A stretch of 64,000 nt of DNA from Azospirillum baldaniorum (GCF_003119195.2 NZ_CP022254.1:293501-357500), one strand, 5' to 3'. Counted from the first letter of the stretch, positions 27,024 through 36,283 are shown. Notes: generated by a model from the sequence alone, not told the origin. Made by a program: numbers and translations.

Positions 27024-29065
27024 CGTTGCGTCACCGCCACCATCACCAGCAGCACGACCAGCGCCAGGAACATCAGGGTCAGGTAGCGGCGGATGGTCAG
27101 GAACTGCAACCGGTTGGCCTTCTCGGCCAGCCAGCCCACCGCGCGGGACAGCGGCTCGACCACCACGACCCAGGCCGGGTCGGTCCAGGTCACCGACAGG
27201 CGGGCGGGGCGCGTGTCGCCCGGCGCCGGCATGTCCACATGGTCGCGGGCGCGGAACACCGTGCTGCCGAAGGCGCGGCGGATCGGCTGGCCGAAGCTGG
27301 AGGCCGTGTACTGGGTGACCGCCGCCGGGTCCGGCCCGTCGAAGCCGCAGCCCCAGGGGATCGACCAGCGCACCCGGTCGCTTGCCTTGCGGTGGATGCC
27401 CAGCACCAGCACGACCGACAGCAGCGCGATCACCACCAGCATGATCAGGCCGTTGTAGGAGTTGCCGATGGCCGAGGTCGGTGCCAGCCAGAACCACGGC
27501 TGGTAGGCGCGGCCATCGAACGGCCCGGCCTCCACCAGCAGGCGCAGCGCCGGCTCGAACAGGCGGATCAGCGGGGTCGGCAGGACGCCGAGAACGACGC
27601 AGAGCACCGCCGGGACCGCCATGCCCAGCCGCATCGCCCGCCCGACCTCCACCGCCTCCCCCGCGGCGCGCGACCGCGGACGGCCCAGGAAGGCGATGCC
27701 GTAGAGCCGGACGAAGCAGGCGGCAGCAAGCGCGGTGGCGAGCGCCAGGGCGGCGCCGACCACGGCGATCTCGATCTTCAGCGACCATTCCGACAGGGCC
27801 GGGGCGTTCAGGATGGCCTGGAACAGCAGCCATTCCCCGACGAAGCCGTTCAGCGGCGGCAGGGCCGAGATCGCCGTGGCGCCGATCAGCGCGAGGACGG
27901 CGGTGGTCGGCATCCGGTGGATCAGCCCGCCCAGCCGGTTCAGGTCGCGCGATCCGGTGGCGGTCAGCATGGCGCCCGCCGCGAAGAACAGCAGGCTCTT
28001 GAACAGGGAATGGTTGACCACATGGAGCAGCGCCGCCGCCAGGGCGAGCGCGGCGATCACCGGCGTGTGGGCGGCCTTGAAGACCAGAGCCAGCCCCAGC
28101 GCGATGACGATGGCCCCGATGTTCTCCACCGTGGAATAGGCGAGCAGCCGTTTCACGTCGTCCTGCATCAGCGCGTAGAGCACGCCCATCACGGCGGTCA
28201 GCGCGCCGAATCCCATGGTCACGCCGCCCCACCACCAGTCCGGCTCGCCCAGCAGGTCGAACAGCACGCGGATCATCGCGTAGACGGCCACCTTGGTCAT
28301 CACGCCGGACATCAGGGCCGACACGTGGCTGGGGGCCGCCGGATGCGCCAGCGGCAGCCAGACATGCAGCGGCACCAGCCCGGCCTTCGATCCCGCCCCC
28401 AGCAGGATCAGCACGACGACCAGCGCCGCCGCCCCCGCCGCCGGAGCGTGGTCGCGGATGGCGGCGAAGCTGTAGTCGCCGTGCGCCGTCGCGAGGACCC
28501 CGAAGGCCAGCAGCAGGCAGGCCGTTCCGAAGCTCGCCATGATGATGTAGAGGCGCGCGGCCTTCGGCGTTTCCGGCTCCCGGTGCGTGGAGAGCACGAG
28601 CAGCCAGGAGGCCAGCGACATGAACTCCCAGGACAGCAGGAAGGTGAAGGCGTCGGCGGCGATCAGCACCATGTTCATGCCCGCCAGGAACAGCGGGTAG
28701 AGAGGCAGGACAGGGCCATCCTGAGAGCCGCCCTGAGGACCGCTGTGAGAATCGTGATGCGCCCGCTCGTACCCCCAGCCGAACAGGCTGGCGGTGATGC
28801 CGCCCAGATTGACGACGATCAGGAAGACGGCGGACAGCGCGTCGGCGCGCAGATGGGCCTGGATCCAGGGCAGCCCGACCGGCAACACCAGCGCCGCGTC
28901 CGGCCCGCCCCCGGCCAGCCGGAGCGCCGCCCACAGCGCGATCAGCGCGCAGGCCGCCGCCGTTCCGCCATAGACCACCGTGGACGCCTGCGGCAGCCGC
29001 TTCGCCGCGGCGCCGAGGACGGCCACTGCGAACAGGAAGGCGATTGCCGAAACGACCAGTCCCAA
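27020..29065 (-). CDS. hyfB: Hydrogenase-4-like antiporter subunit B
   Basis: A 681-residue polytopic protein of the NuoL/Mrp-antiporter family, first gene of the cluster. The conserved parts are FTFLLSWEFMSLASWLLVL, AGSKAGLVPLHVWLPLAHPAAPSHVSALMSGVMTK, the DDVKRLLAYSTVENIG helix and HSLFKSLLFFAAGAML. An unusual hydrophilic insert SHSGPQGGSQDGP sits between two helices near residue 120. The start is uncertain: no ATG or GTG lies close in frame, and the TTG at 29065 is chosen because the first membrane helix begins at once. The frame remains open to 29245 but that part runs across an intrinsic terminator. Confidence 0.88.
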   Translation of the reverse strand: MGLVVSAIAFLFAVAVLGAAAKRLPQASTVVYGGTAAACALIALWAALRLAGGGPDAALVLPVGLPWIQAHLRADALSAVFLIVVNLGGITASLFGWGYERAHHDSHSGPQGGSQDGPVLPLYPLFLAGMNMVLIAADAFTFLLSWEFMSLASWLLVLSTHREPETPKAARLYIIMASFGTACLLLAFGVLATAHGDYSFAAIRDHAPAAGAAALVVVLILLGAGSKAGLVPLHVWLPLAHPAAPSHVSALMSGVMTKVAVYAMIRVLFDLLGEPDWWWGGVTMGFGALTAVMGVLYALMQDDVKRLLAYSTVENIGAIVIALGLALVFKAAHTPVIAALALAAALLHVVNHSLFKSLLFFAAGAMLTATGSRDLNRLGGLIHRMPTTAVLALIGATAISALPPLNGFVGEWLLFQAILNAPALSEWSLKIEIAVVGAALALATALAAACFVRLYGIAFLGRPRSRAAGEAVEVGRAMRLGMAVPAVLCVVLGVLPTPLIRLFEPALRLLVEAGPFDGRAYQPWFWLAPTSAIGNSYNGLIMLVVIALLSVVLVLGIHRKASDRVRWSIPWGCGFDGPDPAAVTQYTASSFGQPIRRAFGSTVFRARDHVDMPAPGDTRPARLSVTWTDPAWVVVVEPLSRAVGWLAEKANRLQFLTIRRYLTLMFLALVVLLVMVAVTQR

Positions 29066-29461
29066 GGCAGCGAATCCGTTTGGATTAGACCCACAATCAG
29101 TAAGGATGTTTCTCCCAATGAACGCAAGGGGAAAAACTCTGTCGCGTTCATCTTGCGAGTGCGCGTGCTTTGGGCGACACGCGCACAGAAAAAAGGCGGC
29201 TCCCCAATTCGGGAGCCGCCGGAGTCTGTTCGGGAGGAAACGCAACCAAGTTGCAGGGGAAGATATGCGCCCGTTAAGGTTAACGACGCGTGAATCGTGC
29301 GAGGTTTTTCTTTAACTATACTTTTTCGCAAGAATCGGGCTCCGGATTCGCGCGTCCACTCCGGACCGGTCTCCCCGGCCTCTCCCAGATCGGCACTGGC
29401 CGGGAAGGCCCCCTTCGCGCTATAGGAGGCACCCTTCCCTTTCACCAGTCACCGGTCCTCC
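29066..29461. other. Divergent leader region of hyfB and tex
   Basis: This 396-base intergenic stretch has no credible gene. It is less GC-rich than its surroundings and holds two strong hairpins (29159-29186 and 29195-29220), a six-base A run between them, and a small palindrome GCAAC-CAA-GTTGC at 29242-29254. The region must contain the promoters for the minus-strand hyf operon and the plus-strand tex gene, but no convincing -35/-10 pair was found. Confidence 0.6.
29159..29220 (-). terminator. Intrinsic terminator inside the hyf leader
   Basis: Read on the minus strand, a perfect 10-bp GC-rich stem (29211-29220 with 29195-29204, 6-base loop) is followed directly by TTTTTT (29194-29189). 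This is a textbook Rho-independent terminator. A second perfect 9-bp stem (29178-29186 with 29159-29167) follows. No minus-strand gene lies upstream of it, so it would end a leader RNA or small RNA about 120 bases before hyfB. Confidence 0.8.
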
Positions 29462-31831
29462 ATGCCGTCCACGTCCATCAGCCAACGCATCGCCGACGAG
29501 CTTTCGGTCCGTGAATCCCAGGTCGCCTCGGCCGTCAAGCTGCTCGACGAAGGATCGACCGTCCCCTTCATCGCCCGTTACCGCAAGGAGGCCACGGGCG
29601 GGCTCGACGACACGCAGTTGCGCACGCTGGAGGAACGGCTGTCCTACCTGCGCGAGCTTGAGGACCGGCGCGCGGCGATCCTGTCCTCCGTCCGCGAGCA
29701 GGACAAGCTGACGCCGGAGTTGGAGCTGCAGATCCGTCAGGCCGACACCAAGACGCGCCTGGAAGACCTCTACCTGCCCTACAAGCCGAAGCGCCGCACC
29801 AAGGCGCAGATCGCCCGCGAGGCGGGACTGGAGCCGCTGGCCGACCGGCTTCTCGCCGATCCCTCGCTCCAGCCGGACGCCGAGGCCGCCGGCTTCGTCA
29901 GCGCCGACAAGGGTGTGGCCGACGTCAAGGCGGCGCTCGACGGCGCTCGCCACATCCTGGTGGAGCGCTTCGGCGAGGACGCCGAGCTGGTCGGCCGGCT
30001 GCGCGCCACCATGGCCGACAAGGGCGTGGTGACCTCCAAGGTGATCGAGGAGAAGCGGGCCGAAGGCGCCAAGTTCTCCGATTACTTCGAGTTCGACGAA
30101 CCCTGGGCGAAGGTGCCCTCGCATCGCGCGCTGGCGCTGTTCCGCGGCCGGACCCAGGGCGTGCTGGACATCCGCCTGGACCTGCCGGTCGAGGAGGGAC
30201 AGCCCCACCCGGCGGAGCGCACCATCGCCGCCCACACCGGCATCCGCGACCAGGGCCGCCCGGCCGACAAGTGGCTGTCCGACGTGGTCCGCTGGACCTG
30301 GAAGCTGAAGATCGGCCCGCATGTCGAGACCGACCTGATGGGCGACCTGCGGGAACGCGCGGAGGACGAGGCCATCCGCGTCTTCGCACGCAACCTGCAC
30401 GACCTGCTGCTGGCCGCCCCGGCCGGCCCGCGCACGACCATCGGCCTCGACCCCGGCATCCGCACCGGCGTGAAGGTCGCCGTGGTCGACGCCACGGGCA
30501 AGCTGGTCGACACCGCCACCGTCTACCCGCACCAGCCGAGGAACGACTGGGACGGCGCCATCGCCGCCATCGCCGCCCTGGCGGTGCGCCACAAGGCGGA
30601 GCTGATCTCCATCGGCAACGGCACGGCGAGCCGCGAGACGGACAAGCTGGTCGCCGACCTGTTCAAGCGCCATCCGGAGCTGAAGCTCACCAAGCTGGTG
30701 GTCAGCGAAGCCGGCGCGTCGGTCTATTCCGCGTCGGAGACCGCGGCGGCGGAGTTCCCGAAGCTGGACGTCAGCCTGCGCGGCGCCGTCTCCATCGCCC
30801 GCCGCCTTCAGGACCCGCTGGCCGAGCTGGTGAAGATCGAGCCGAAGTCCATCGGCGTCGGCCAATACCAGCACGACGTGTCGGGCGGCAAGCTCGCCCG
30901 CTCGCTGGACGCGGTGGTTGAGGACTGCGTGAACGCGGTCGGCGTCGATCTGAACACGGCGTCCGTTCCGCTGCTGACCCGCGTGTCCGGCCTGAACGAG
31001 ACGATCGCCCGCAACATCGTGGAGCACCGCGACCGCAACGGCGCCTTCCGGTCGCGCAAGCAGCTGCTCGACGTGGCGCGCCTCGGCCCGAAGACCTTCG
31101 AGCAGGCCGCCGGCTTCCTGCGCATCCGCGAGGGCGACAACCCGCTGGACACCTCCGCCGTCCACCCCGAGGCCTACCCGCTGGTCGAGCGCATCCTGAA
31201 GAAGACCGGCAAGGATCTGGGCAGCGTCATCGGCGACGCCCGCTTCCTGCGCGGGCTGAACGCCGAGGATTTCACCGACGAGCGGTTCGGCGTGCCGACC
31301 ATCGAGGACATCCTGAAGGAGCTCGAGAAGCCCGGCCGCGACCCGCGTCCGGAGTTCAAGACGGCCACCTTCCAAGAGGGCGTCGAGGAGCTGAAGGACC
31401 TCCAGACCGGCATGGTTCTGGAAGGGGTGGTGACCAACGTCACCGCCTTCGGCGCCTTCGTGGACATCGGCGTGCACCAGGATGGGCTGGTCCACATCTC
31501 GCAGCTGTCCACCAGCTTCGTGAAGGACCCACACACCGTCGTGAAGGCCGGCGACATCGTGAAGGTCAAGGTGATGGAGGTCGACATTCCGCGCAAGCGC
31601 ATCGGCCTGACCATGCGCCTGACCGACGCCGCCCCCCGCCCCGAGCGTGGCCAAGGCCGTGCGGAAGGCCAGCGTGGCGACGACAAGCGCCGGGACGACC
31701 GCCGCGGTCCGCCGCCCGGCAAGGGCGGCTCCGCTCCGAAGCCGGCCCCCAAACCGGCGAAGGCGCCGGAGCCCGTCAACAACGCCTTCGCCGAAGCCTT
31801 CGCGCGGGCGCAGGCCGGCAAGAAGCGGTAA
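29462..31831 (+). CDS. tex: Tex-family RNA-binding transcription accessory protein
   Basis: A 789-residue cytoplasmic nucleic-acid-binding protein of the Tex/Spt6 family. In order: Tex N-terminal helical domain, YqgF-like domain ([21 protein letters not shown]), helix-hairpin-helix repeats (VNLNTAS-type segment, here [17 protein letters not shown]), and an S1 RNA-binding domain (about 640-710, [34 protein letters not shown]). The last 70 residues are a basic, proline/lysine-rich tail ([12 protein letters not shown]). The gene is monocistronic and divergent from hyfB. Confidence 0.96.
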   Translation: MPSTSISQRIADELSVRESQVASAVKLLDEGSTVPFIARYRKEATGGLDDTQLRTLEERLSYLRELEDRRAAILSSVREQDKLTPELELQIRQADTKTRLEDLYLPYKPKRRTKAQIAREAGLEPLADRLLADPSLQPDAEAAGFVSADKGVADVKAALDGARHILVERFGEDAELVGRLRATMADKGVVTSKVIEEKRAEGAKFSDYFEFDEPWAKVPSHRALALFRGRTQGVLDIRLDLPVEEGQPHPAERTIAAHTGIRDQGRPADKWLSDVVRWTWKLKIGPHVETDLMGDLRERAEDEAIRVFARNLHDLLLAAPAGPRTTIGLDPGIRTGVKVAVVDATGKLVDTATVYPHQPRNDWDGAIAAIAALAVRHKAELISIGNGTASRETDKLVADLFKRHPELKLTKLVVSEAGASVYSASETAAAEFPKLDVSLRGAVSIARRLQDPLAELVKIEPKSIGVGQYQHDVSGGKLARSLDAVVEDCVNAVGVDLNTASVPLLTRVSGLNETIARNIVEHRDRNGAFRSRKQLLDVARLGPKTFEQAAGFLRIREGDNPLDTSAVHPEAYPLVERILKKTGKDLGSVIGDARFLRGLNAEDFTDERFGVPTIEDILKELEKPGRDPRPEFKTATFQEGVEELKDLQTGMVLEGVVTNVTAFGAFVDIGVHQDGLVHISQLSTSFVKDPHTVVKAGDIVKVKVMEVDIPRKRIGLTMRLTDAAPRPERGQGRAEGQRGDDKRRDDRRGPPPGKGGSAPKPAPKPAKAPEPVNNAFAEAFARAQAGKKR

Positions 31832-31937
31832 GGCTCAGGAAGCGTGGGGCGGGTGCCGGACACACTCCGGTACTCTCCCCATGGACGGTTCGTGCGCCAA
31901 AGGCTAGTGTGCACCGACGCCAACCGCATAGGCGCCC

Positions 31938-33047
31938 ATGTTCTCTTCGGCAACCCGAATCGTCGGACTGTACGCGGTCCTCGCCACCGCGTGGGTGGTG
32001 GGGTCCGACCGCCTTTTGGACGCTGCCGGTCTGGACGAGGTGGTGCTGATCCAGAACGTCAAGGGCACCGCCTTCGTTCTGTTCACCGCCCTGGTCCTAT
32101 GGGGTTTCATACGCCAGGAGTTCCAGCGCCGCACCCGGTCGGAGGACGCCTTGCGCTCCACGCTGGAGCGGCTGGCCCAGTCGGAGGCCGATCTCCGCTC
32201 GGTCATCGAAAAGCTGCCGGACGCCTTTTTCCGCACGGATCTCGACGGTCGGGTCAGCATGGCCTCCCCCCAGTTCGCGCGGGAGTTCGGTCTTACTCCG
32301 GAGACGGTGATCGGCACCCGCATCGCCGATCATTACGTGGAGGAGGATGGGCGCGCCAAATTCCTCGCGGCGCTGGAGGAAGCGGGCGGCGAGGTCCGCG
32401 ACCACCGCATGCCGATGCGGCGGCAGGACGGCACCACCTTCTGGATTTCCGCCAACGCCTACATCCGCCGCGATCCCGCCGGGCGTCCCATCGGGGTGGA
32501 GGGGATTGCCCGCAACACCACCGCCCAGCACCATCTGGAGGAGCGGCTGCGCTATCTGGCCGGGCACGACGCGCTGACGGGCCTGTGCAACCGCATCCGC
32601 TTCGAGGACCGGCTGGAGCACGCCATTGCCCGCGCCAAGCGCGAGGACAAGAGCTTTGCCCTGCTCTTCCTCGACCTCGACGGGTTCAAGGAGGTCAACG
32701 ACACCCACGGTCACCAGAAGGGCGACGAGGTGCTGGTGACCACAGCGCAGCGCCTGTCCGGCGCGCTGCGCAACAGCGACACCACCGCCCGCATCGGCGG
32801 CGACGAGTTCGCCGTCCTGCTGGAGGGGGACATCTCCGTCGAGAACGCCCGGGCCGTGGCGGAAAAAGTCATCGATTCCATCGACCGGCCCCTGCCCGGC
32901 CTTGACCTGTCGGTGTCGGCCAGCGTGGGCATGGCCTTCTACCCGTCGGATGGGGCCGACGCCGGTGTTCTGCTGCGCTGCGCCGATCAGGCCATGTACC
33001 GCGCCAAGCGCCTGGGCAAGAACCGGCTGGAACTGGGCACGGCCTGA
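31938..33047 (+). CDS. PAS-GGDEF diguanylate cyclase, membrane-anchored
   Basis: A 369-residue predicted diguanylate cyclase making cyclic di-GMP. Two hydrophobic segments at the N-terminus (about 5-25 and 40-60) anchor it in the membrane. A PAS domain (about 88-200) follows, then the GGDEF domain from HDALTGLCNR on. The active-site motif is intact (ARIGGDEFAVLL). An RNSD sequence lies five residues before it and matches the RxxD inhibitory site, so product feedback inhibition is likely. No EAL domain is present. The gene is convergent with a LysE-family gene, 13 bases away. Confidence 0.92.
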   Translation: MFSSATRIVGLYAVLATAWVVGSDRLLDAAGLDEVVLIQNVKGTAFVLFTALVLWGFIRQEFQRRTRSEDALRSTLERLAQSEADLRSVIEKLPDAFFRTDLDGRVSMASPQFAREFGLTPETVIGTRIADHYVEEDGRAKFLAALEEAGGEVRDHRMPMRRQDGTTFWISANAYIRRDPAGRPIGVEGIARNTTAQHHLEERLRYLAGHDALTGLCNRIRFEDRLEHAIARAKREDKSFALLFLDLDGFKEVNDTHGHQKGDEVLVTTAQRLSGALRNSDTTARIGGDEFAVLLEGDISVENARAVAEKVIDSIDRPLPGLDLSVSASVGMAFYPSDGADAGVLLRCADQAMYRAKRLGKNRLELGTA

Positions 33048-33060
33048 GCGACGGCGAGGG

Positions 33061-33696
33061 TCAGGACGGCTTCGCCGCGTCCATCACCAACCGAATGCCC
33101 AGCGCGCCGATGACCGAGGCCGCCAGCCGGTCGATCCACGCCTTGGACCGCAGATAGGCGGCGCGGGGGCGGCCGGCGGAGAATGCCACGGCGACGATGG
33201 CGTACCAGCCCGTCTCGACCAGGAACACGGCGGGCGGCAGCGCCAGCAGAACCCAGGCCGGCGGCGAGGCCGGCAGAAGGGCCGCGAAGATGCTGGCGTA
33301 GACGATGGCGGTCTTCGGATTGCTGATCTGCGTCGCCAGCCCGATCCCGAAGGAGCGCAAGATGCCGTGGGACTCGGCGGCGCCATCCGGAACGCGGACA
33401 GGCTCCGCCGCTCCCCGCCAAATCCGCACCGCCAGATGGACGAGGTAAAGGCCGCCTGCGACTTTCAGGATCAAATAGAGCCACTCGACCTGGATCAGCA
33501 GGGCGTGCAGACCGAGGAGGGCCAAGGTGGCGAAGACCACGCCGCCGGCCCCCATGCCGACGGCGGCGGCAACACCGGCGCCACGCGACACGGCGATGGA
33601 GGTGCGTGCCACCAGGACAAAGCTGGGGCCGGGGCTGATGGCGCCGATGGCCAAGGCGCCGAGAACGCTCAAAAGGGCAAGAACGGACCCATCCAT
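33061..33696 (-). CDS. LysE/RhtB-family amino acid exporter
   Basis: A 211-residue inner-membrane protein with about six hydrophobic helices. It has the family N-terminal signature GAISPGPSFVLVARTSIAVSRGAGVAAAVGMGAGG. The family exports amino acids such as lysine, threonine, homoserine or leucine; the substrate cannot be told. ATG 33696 gives the usual family start. It lies downstream of the accessory recombination module on the same strand, 90 bases away, but does not look functionally linked. Confidence 0.9.
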   Translation of the reverse strand: MDGSVLALLSVLGALAIGAISPGPSFVLVARTSIAVSRGAGVAAAVGMGAGGVVFATLALLGLHALLIQVEWLYLILKVAGGLYLVHLAVRIWRGAAEPVRVPDGAAESHGILRSFGIGLATQISNPKTAIVYASIFAALLPASPPAWVLLALPPAVFLVETGWYAIVAVAFSAGRPRAAYLRSKAWIDRLAASVIGALGIRLVMDAAKPS

Positions 33697-33786
33697 GGCT
33701 GCGGCTCCGCTGTTCGGGAAAACCGCAGTTTATGGATGGCGAACGGGATCGTCAGCCGACAAAATGATCGCAGGCGCCCTGCCCGC

Positions 33787-34131
33787 TCACTCCGCGGCCA
33801 TCAGAAAGCTCGTGCCGTGATGGGCGCGCGGGGGCATGTCGGGGAGGCCGATCGTCCGCCCGACCTCCTCGGCCGTCGGCTTGCGCCGGTAGGTTTCCAC
33901 ATAGCGGTCGAGCGCGGCGAGGCACTCGGCGATCGAACCGGAACCGACCGCCCGGCAGTCCTCGAAGGCATGCGGGTCGGGGCGGAACCAGTGGGTGATG
34001 TAGCCGTCCTCGGTCCCGTTCAGGGTGAGGGTCAGGGCGAAGCGTCCCTCATGCCCGATGCGGGCGTGGGCCGCGCGCAGCCGGGACTGGACCTCTTCGA
34101 TGGTCATGGCGCGTGCATCCTTCTTAAACAT
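33787..34131 (-). CDS. Small unknown protein of the recombination module
   Basis: A 114-residue soluble protein that I do not recognise. It begins MFKKDARAMTIEEVQSRLRAAHARIG and continues with a likely beta-strand section (FALTLTLNGTEDGYITHWF). A good ribosome-binding site AGGAGG lies 10 bases before the ATG, within the intergenic gap to the gene before. It is the last gene of a minus-strand run with the annealing protein and exonuclease, so it may belong to phage-type recombination or regulation; this is inference from position only. Confidence 0.65.
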   Translation of the reverse strand: MFKKDARAMTIEEVQSRLRAAHARIGHEGRFALTLTLNGTEDGYITHWFRPDPHAFEDCRAVGSGSIAECLAALDRYVETYRRKPTAEEVGRTIGLPDMPPRAHHGTSFLMAAE

Positions 34132-34146
34132 CAGGCGGCCTCCTGG

Positions 34147-34458
34147 TCACGCGGCGTTGCGGAGCAGCCGGTCTTCCAGGCTGCGCGCCCATTCGGCGTC
34201 GCGGGCCAGCGATTCGACCAGCAGGCGGGCCGGGCCGGCGGAGTCCGCCGGGGTGTCGGGGCGGAGCAGTCCGGCCAGCCGCAGAGCCAGCGATTCCGCC
34301 TCAGCCTCGACCCAGCGGGCATACTGCTTGCGGCGTTCCGCCTCGTTCCAGTACCAGCGCGGAAGCTGCGGGTAGCTGCGCTCCATCTCGCCTTCCCAGG
34401 CGCTCATGCGGAACAAACCGCTTGGGGAACGTTCAGTGGTGCTGCTTGCGGGTGTCAT
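34147..34458 (-). CDS. Small unknown helical protein of the recombination module
   Basis: A 103-residue protein of unknown function with a strongly helical, charged composition (WNEAERRKQYARWVEAEAESLALRLAGLL) and no cysteine. GGGAGA precedes the ATG at 34458; an internal ATG at 34407 is possible. It lies 39 bases downstream of the annealing-protein gene and 15 bases upstream of the next small gene, all on the minus strand, which suggests one operon. Confidence 0.6.
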   Translation of the reverse strand: MTPASSTTERSPSGLFRMSAWEGEMERSYPQLPRWYWNEAERRKQYARWVEAEAESLALRLAGLLRPDTPADSAGPARLLVESLARDAEWARSLEDRLLRNAA

Positions 34459-34497
34459 TCAGGGCTTCTCCCTTCCACGCCGCGGGAATGGCGTGGC

Positions 34498-35319
34498 TCA
34501 GGCGGCCTCCAGATCGCCGCCCTCGTCGTCGTCTTGCTTCAGGATTTCCGCCTTCTTCTGGGCGAACAGGCTGGTGATGCGGTGCTGGGCCGTGCGGTCC
34601 ACCGTGCCGATCTCACGCAGGCGGGTGCCGGCGCCGGTGCGCCACAGCTCCTCCAGGTCGTCCAGGTCCAGACAGGCGCCGAGCCGCTTGCGGATCTCCT
34701 CCTCGAAGGCGGCGATGGCGGCGGGCTGCAGGTCCGGGTTGGACTTGGCGGCGTAGAAGGCCTCGGCCTCCTCCCGGTACTTGCTGTCGTCGAACTGGCC
34801 CATATGGACGTCCGCGGCGAGTCCGAGCTGGACGAGGCATTTGCCCACCGCGTCGGTCATCGACATCTTGAAGCACTCGTCGTCGGGCGCCTCGATGCCG
34901 TTGCGGCGGCGGACCATCTCCGTGCCGCCCCACTGCGGGCCGGTCCAGCACTTCTCGCCCGTCTCCGGGTCGAGGTACCAGACGCGGGCGCAGATGAAGA
35001 TCATGCGCTCGGCGATGGTCCAATCCATCTGCTCATAGCCCCAGCCCTTGCCGACCGGACCGAACACCTCGGTCATCATCATCAGGCGCCAGGTCGGGTC
35101 GATCTGCGTGCCGCGGAAGCCGCCGGAGCGGGTGAAGGGCTTGGTCGCCTTCGGGTCGGTCCGCTTCAGCCGGTTCCACAAATGCATGGGGTCCGGGGTG
35201 GCGGAATCCACGGTGGCGGGCCCTGCGGTGGCGGTCTGGGAACCCGCGACCTTCGGAGCGGCCGTGCTGACGGTCTTCTCGGTTTCGGCAACGGTGTCGG
35301 TCTTGCTCATGCGTCCCAT
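34498..35319 (-). CDS. Putative phage-type single-strand annealing protein
   Basis: A 273-residue protein resembling a family of phage and prophage proteins with a Rad52-like look. The conserved block begins RLKRTDPKATKPFTRSGGFRG, continues with PTWRLMMMTEVFGPVGKGWGY and ends with DDECFKMSMTDAVGKCLVQLG-LAADVHMGQFDDSKY; TDAVGKCLVQLG recalls the TDALKRALRxFG helix of Rad52/Sak proteins. The C-terminus is acidic (DDDEGG), as in many DNA-end-processing partners. The ATG at 35319 has GGGGAA 10 bases upstream. It lies 22 bases after a YqaJ-type exonuclease gene. Identification as an annealing recombinase is inference from these motifs and the pairing. Confidence 0.7.
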   Translation of the reverse strand: MGRMSKTDTVAETEKTVSTAAPKVAGSQTATAGPATVDSATPDPMHLWNRLKRTDPKATKPFTRSGGFRGTQIDPTWRLMMMTEVFGPVGKGWGYEQMDWTIAERMIFICARVWYLDPETGEKCWTGPQWGGTEMVRRRNGIEAPDDECFKMSMTDAVGKCLVQLGLAADVHMGQFDDSKYREEAEAFYAAKSNPDLQPAAIAAFEEEIRKRLGACLDLDDLEELWRTGAGTRLREIGTVDRTAQHRITSLFAQKKAEILKQDDDEGGDLEAA

Positions 35320-35341
35320 GGTCGTCGGGTTCCCCTTTTGA

Positions 35342-36283
35342 TCAGTAGCGTTCGTCTCTCCCCTCACCCCAGCCGCCGCTGAGCACAGCGTCCAGGCTCG
35401 GGTCAGGGGACGGATCGGCCGTGGCGGGCCGCCACGGTTCGGCGGTGTCGAGCGCCCGCCGCGGCGGCGCGCCGTAGCGCAGCGACAGGCGTCCCTCGCG
35501 GTCACGGGCGAGGTACAGGCCGCGGCCCGGCTCATCCCCCGCCACGAACGCGATGCGCGCGTCGGCGGGCATCAGCGCCTTCAGGGCGGCCTCCGCTTCA
35601 CGGACGGCGAGGGCGGCGGCGCGGCGGTCCACCAGCTCCGCGGCCAGGGCGGCGAAGCGGTTGTGCCGGGCCATGTCGACCACCCGTCGGGTTTCATAGG
35701 CCGGCGCCTCCGCGGGCAGCGGATCGCCGGGTTCCACGTCGTTGGCGACGTGCCACCAGAAGGCGTTTAGCGTCTCCATCAGCCGCCCGCAATCCGCCTC
35801 CCGCCGCGGCACGCGGACGAGCGCGTGGCCGGTGGGGCGCAGGATCGACAGCATCGCCCGGTCCAGCCCGGTGACCACCAATTGGTGCTGAACCTGCCAG
35901 TGGTAGCGCTGGGCCAGATCCGCATCCGTCTGGAAGCCGCCGGTGAATTTCGCTTCCACCAGCGTGTCCGGCTCACCGGTGTCCGTGTCACCCTCCCAGG
36001 TCAGGAAATCCGGGTGGGCAACCATCCACTCATGCTCCGGATGGACCCAGGTCCGTTCCGCCGGCACGCAGGGAAGGCCGGTGGCCTTCTCCACGAAGCG
36101 GGGATGCAGATGTTCAGTCGCGATGCCGATCTGCACCGCGGCGACGAGGTCCAGGTCGGCCGGCGTCGACCGCCCCGTCTTCTCGCGCCACAGATTCAGC
36201 CAGTCGCCCGCCATGACGCGGGTGGCGTCGGAAGACCCGATACGCCCTGCCCGCGCGGCACGTTGCGCGTCCGTAATCGCCAT
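35342..36283 (-). CDS. YqaJ-family phage-type exonuclease
   Basis: A 313-residue protein of the YqaJ/lambda-exonuclease nuclease family, which resects DNA ends so that an annealing protein can load. Motifs: RIGSSDATRVMAGDWLNLWREKTG near the N-terminus, then VHPEHEWMVAHPDFLTW with the metal-binding Asp, and LVEAKFTG, which carries the catalytic E-x-K pair. The start at 36283 fits the family; the frame is open to 36412 with another ATG at 36364. A candidate promoter lies at 36378-36406. It is followed by the putative annealing-protein gene. Confidence 0.82.
   Translation of the reverse strand: MAITDAQRAARAGRIGSSDATRVMAGDWLNLWREKTGRSTPADLDLVAAVQIGIATEHLHPRFVEKATGLPCVPAERTWVHPEHEWMVAHPDFLTWEGDTDTGEPDTLVEAKFTGGFQTDADLAQRYHWQVQHQLVVTGLDRAMLSILRPTGHALVRVPRREADCGRLMETLNAFWWHVANDVEPGDPLPAEAPAYETRRVVDMARHNRFAALAAELVDRRAAALAVREAEAALKALMPADARIAFVAGDEPGRGLYLARDREGRLSLRYGAPPRRALDTAEPWRPATADPSPDPSLDAVLSGGWGEGRDERY

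Noticed and set aside
21864..29065. A functional [NiFe] hydrogenase 4 or formate hydrogenlyase
   Set aside because: The large subunit lacks the NiFe-binding cysteines, and formate dehydrogenase, ferredoxin subunits and maturation genes are absent.
29420..31654. Long minus-strand open frame opposite tex
   Set aside because: Low-complexity composition, no motifs and full overlap with a well-conserved gene.
32902..35382. 826-codon plus-strand open frame across the GGDEF end and the recombination module
   Set aside because: It is antisense to several genes with ribosome-binding sites and conserved motifs and shows only arginine/glycine-rich filler sequence.
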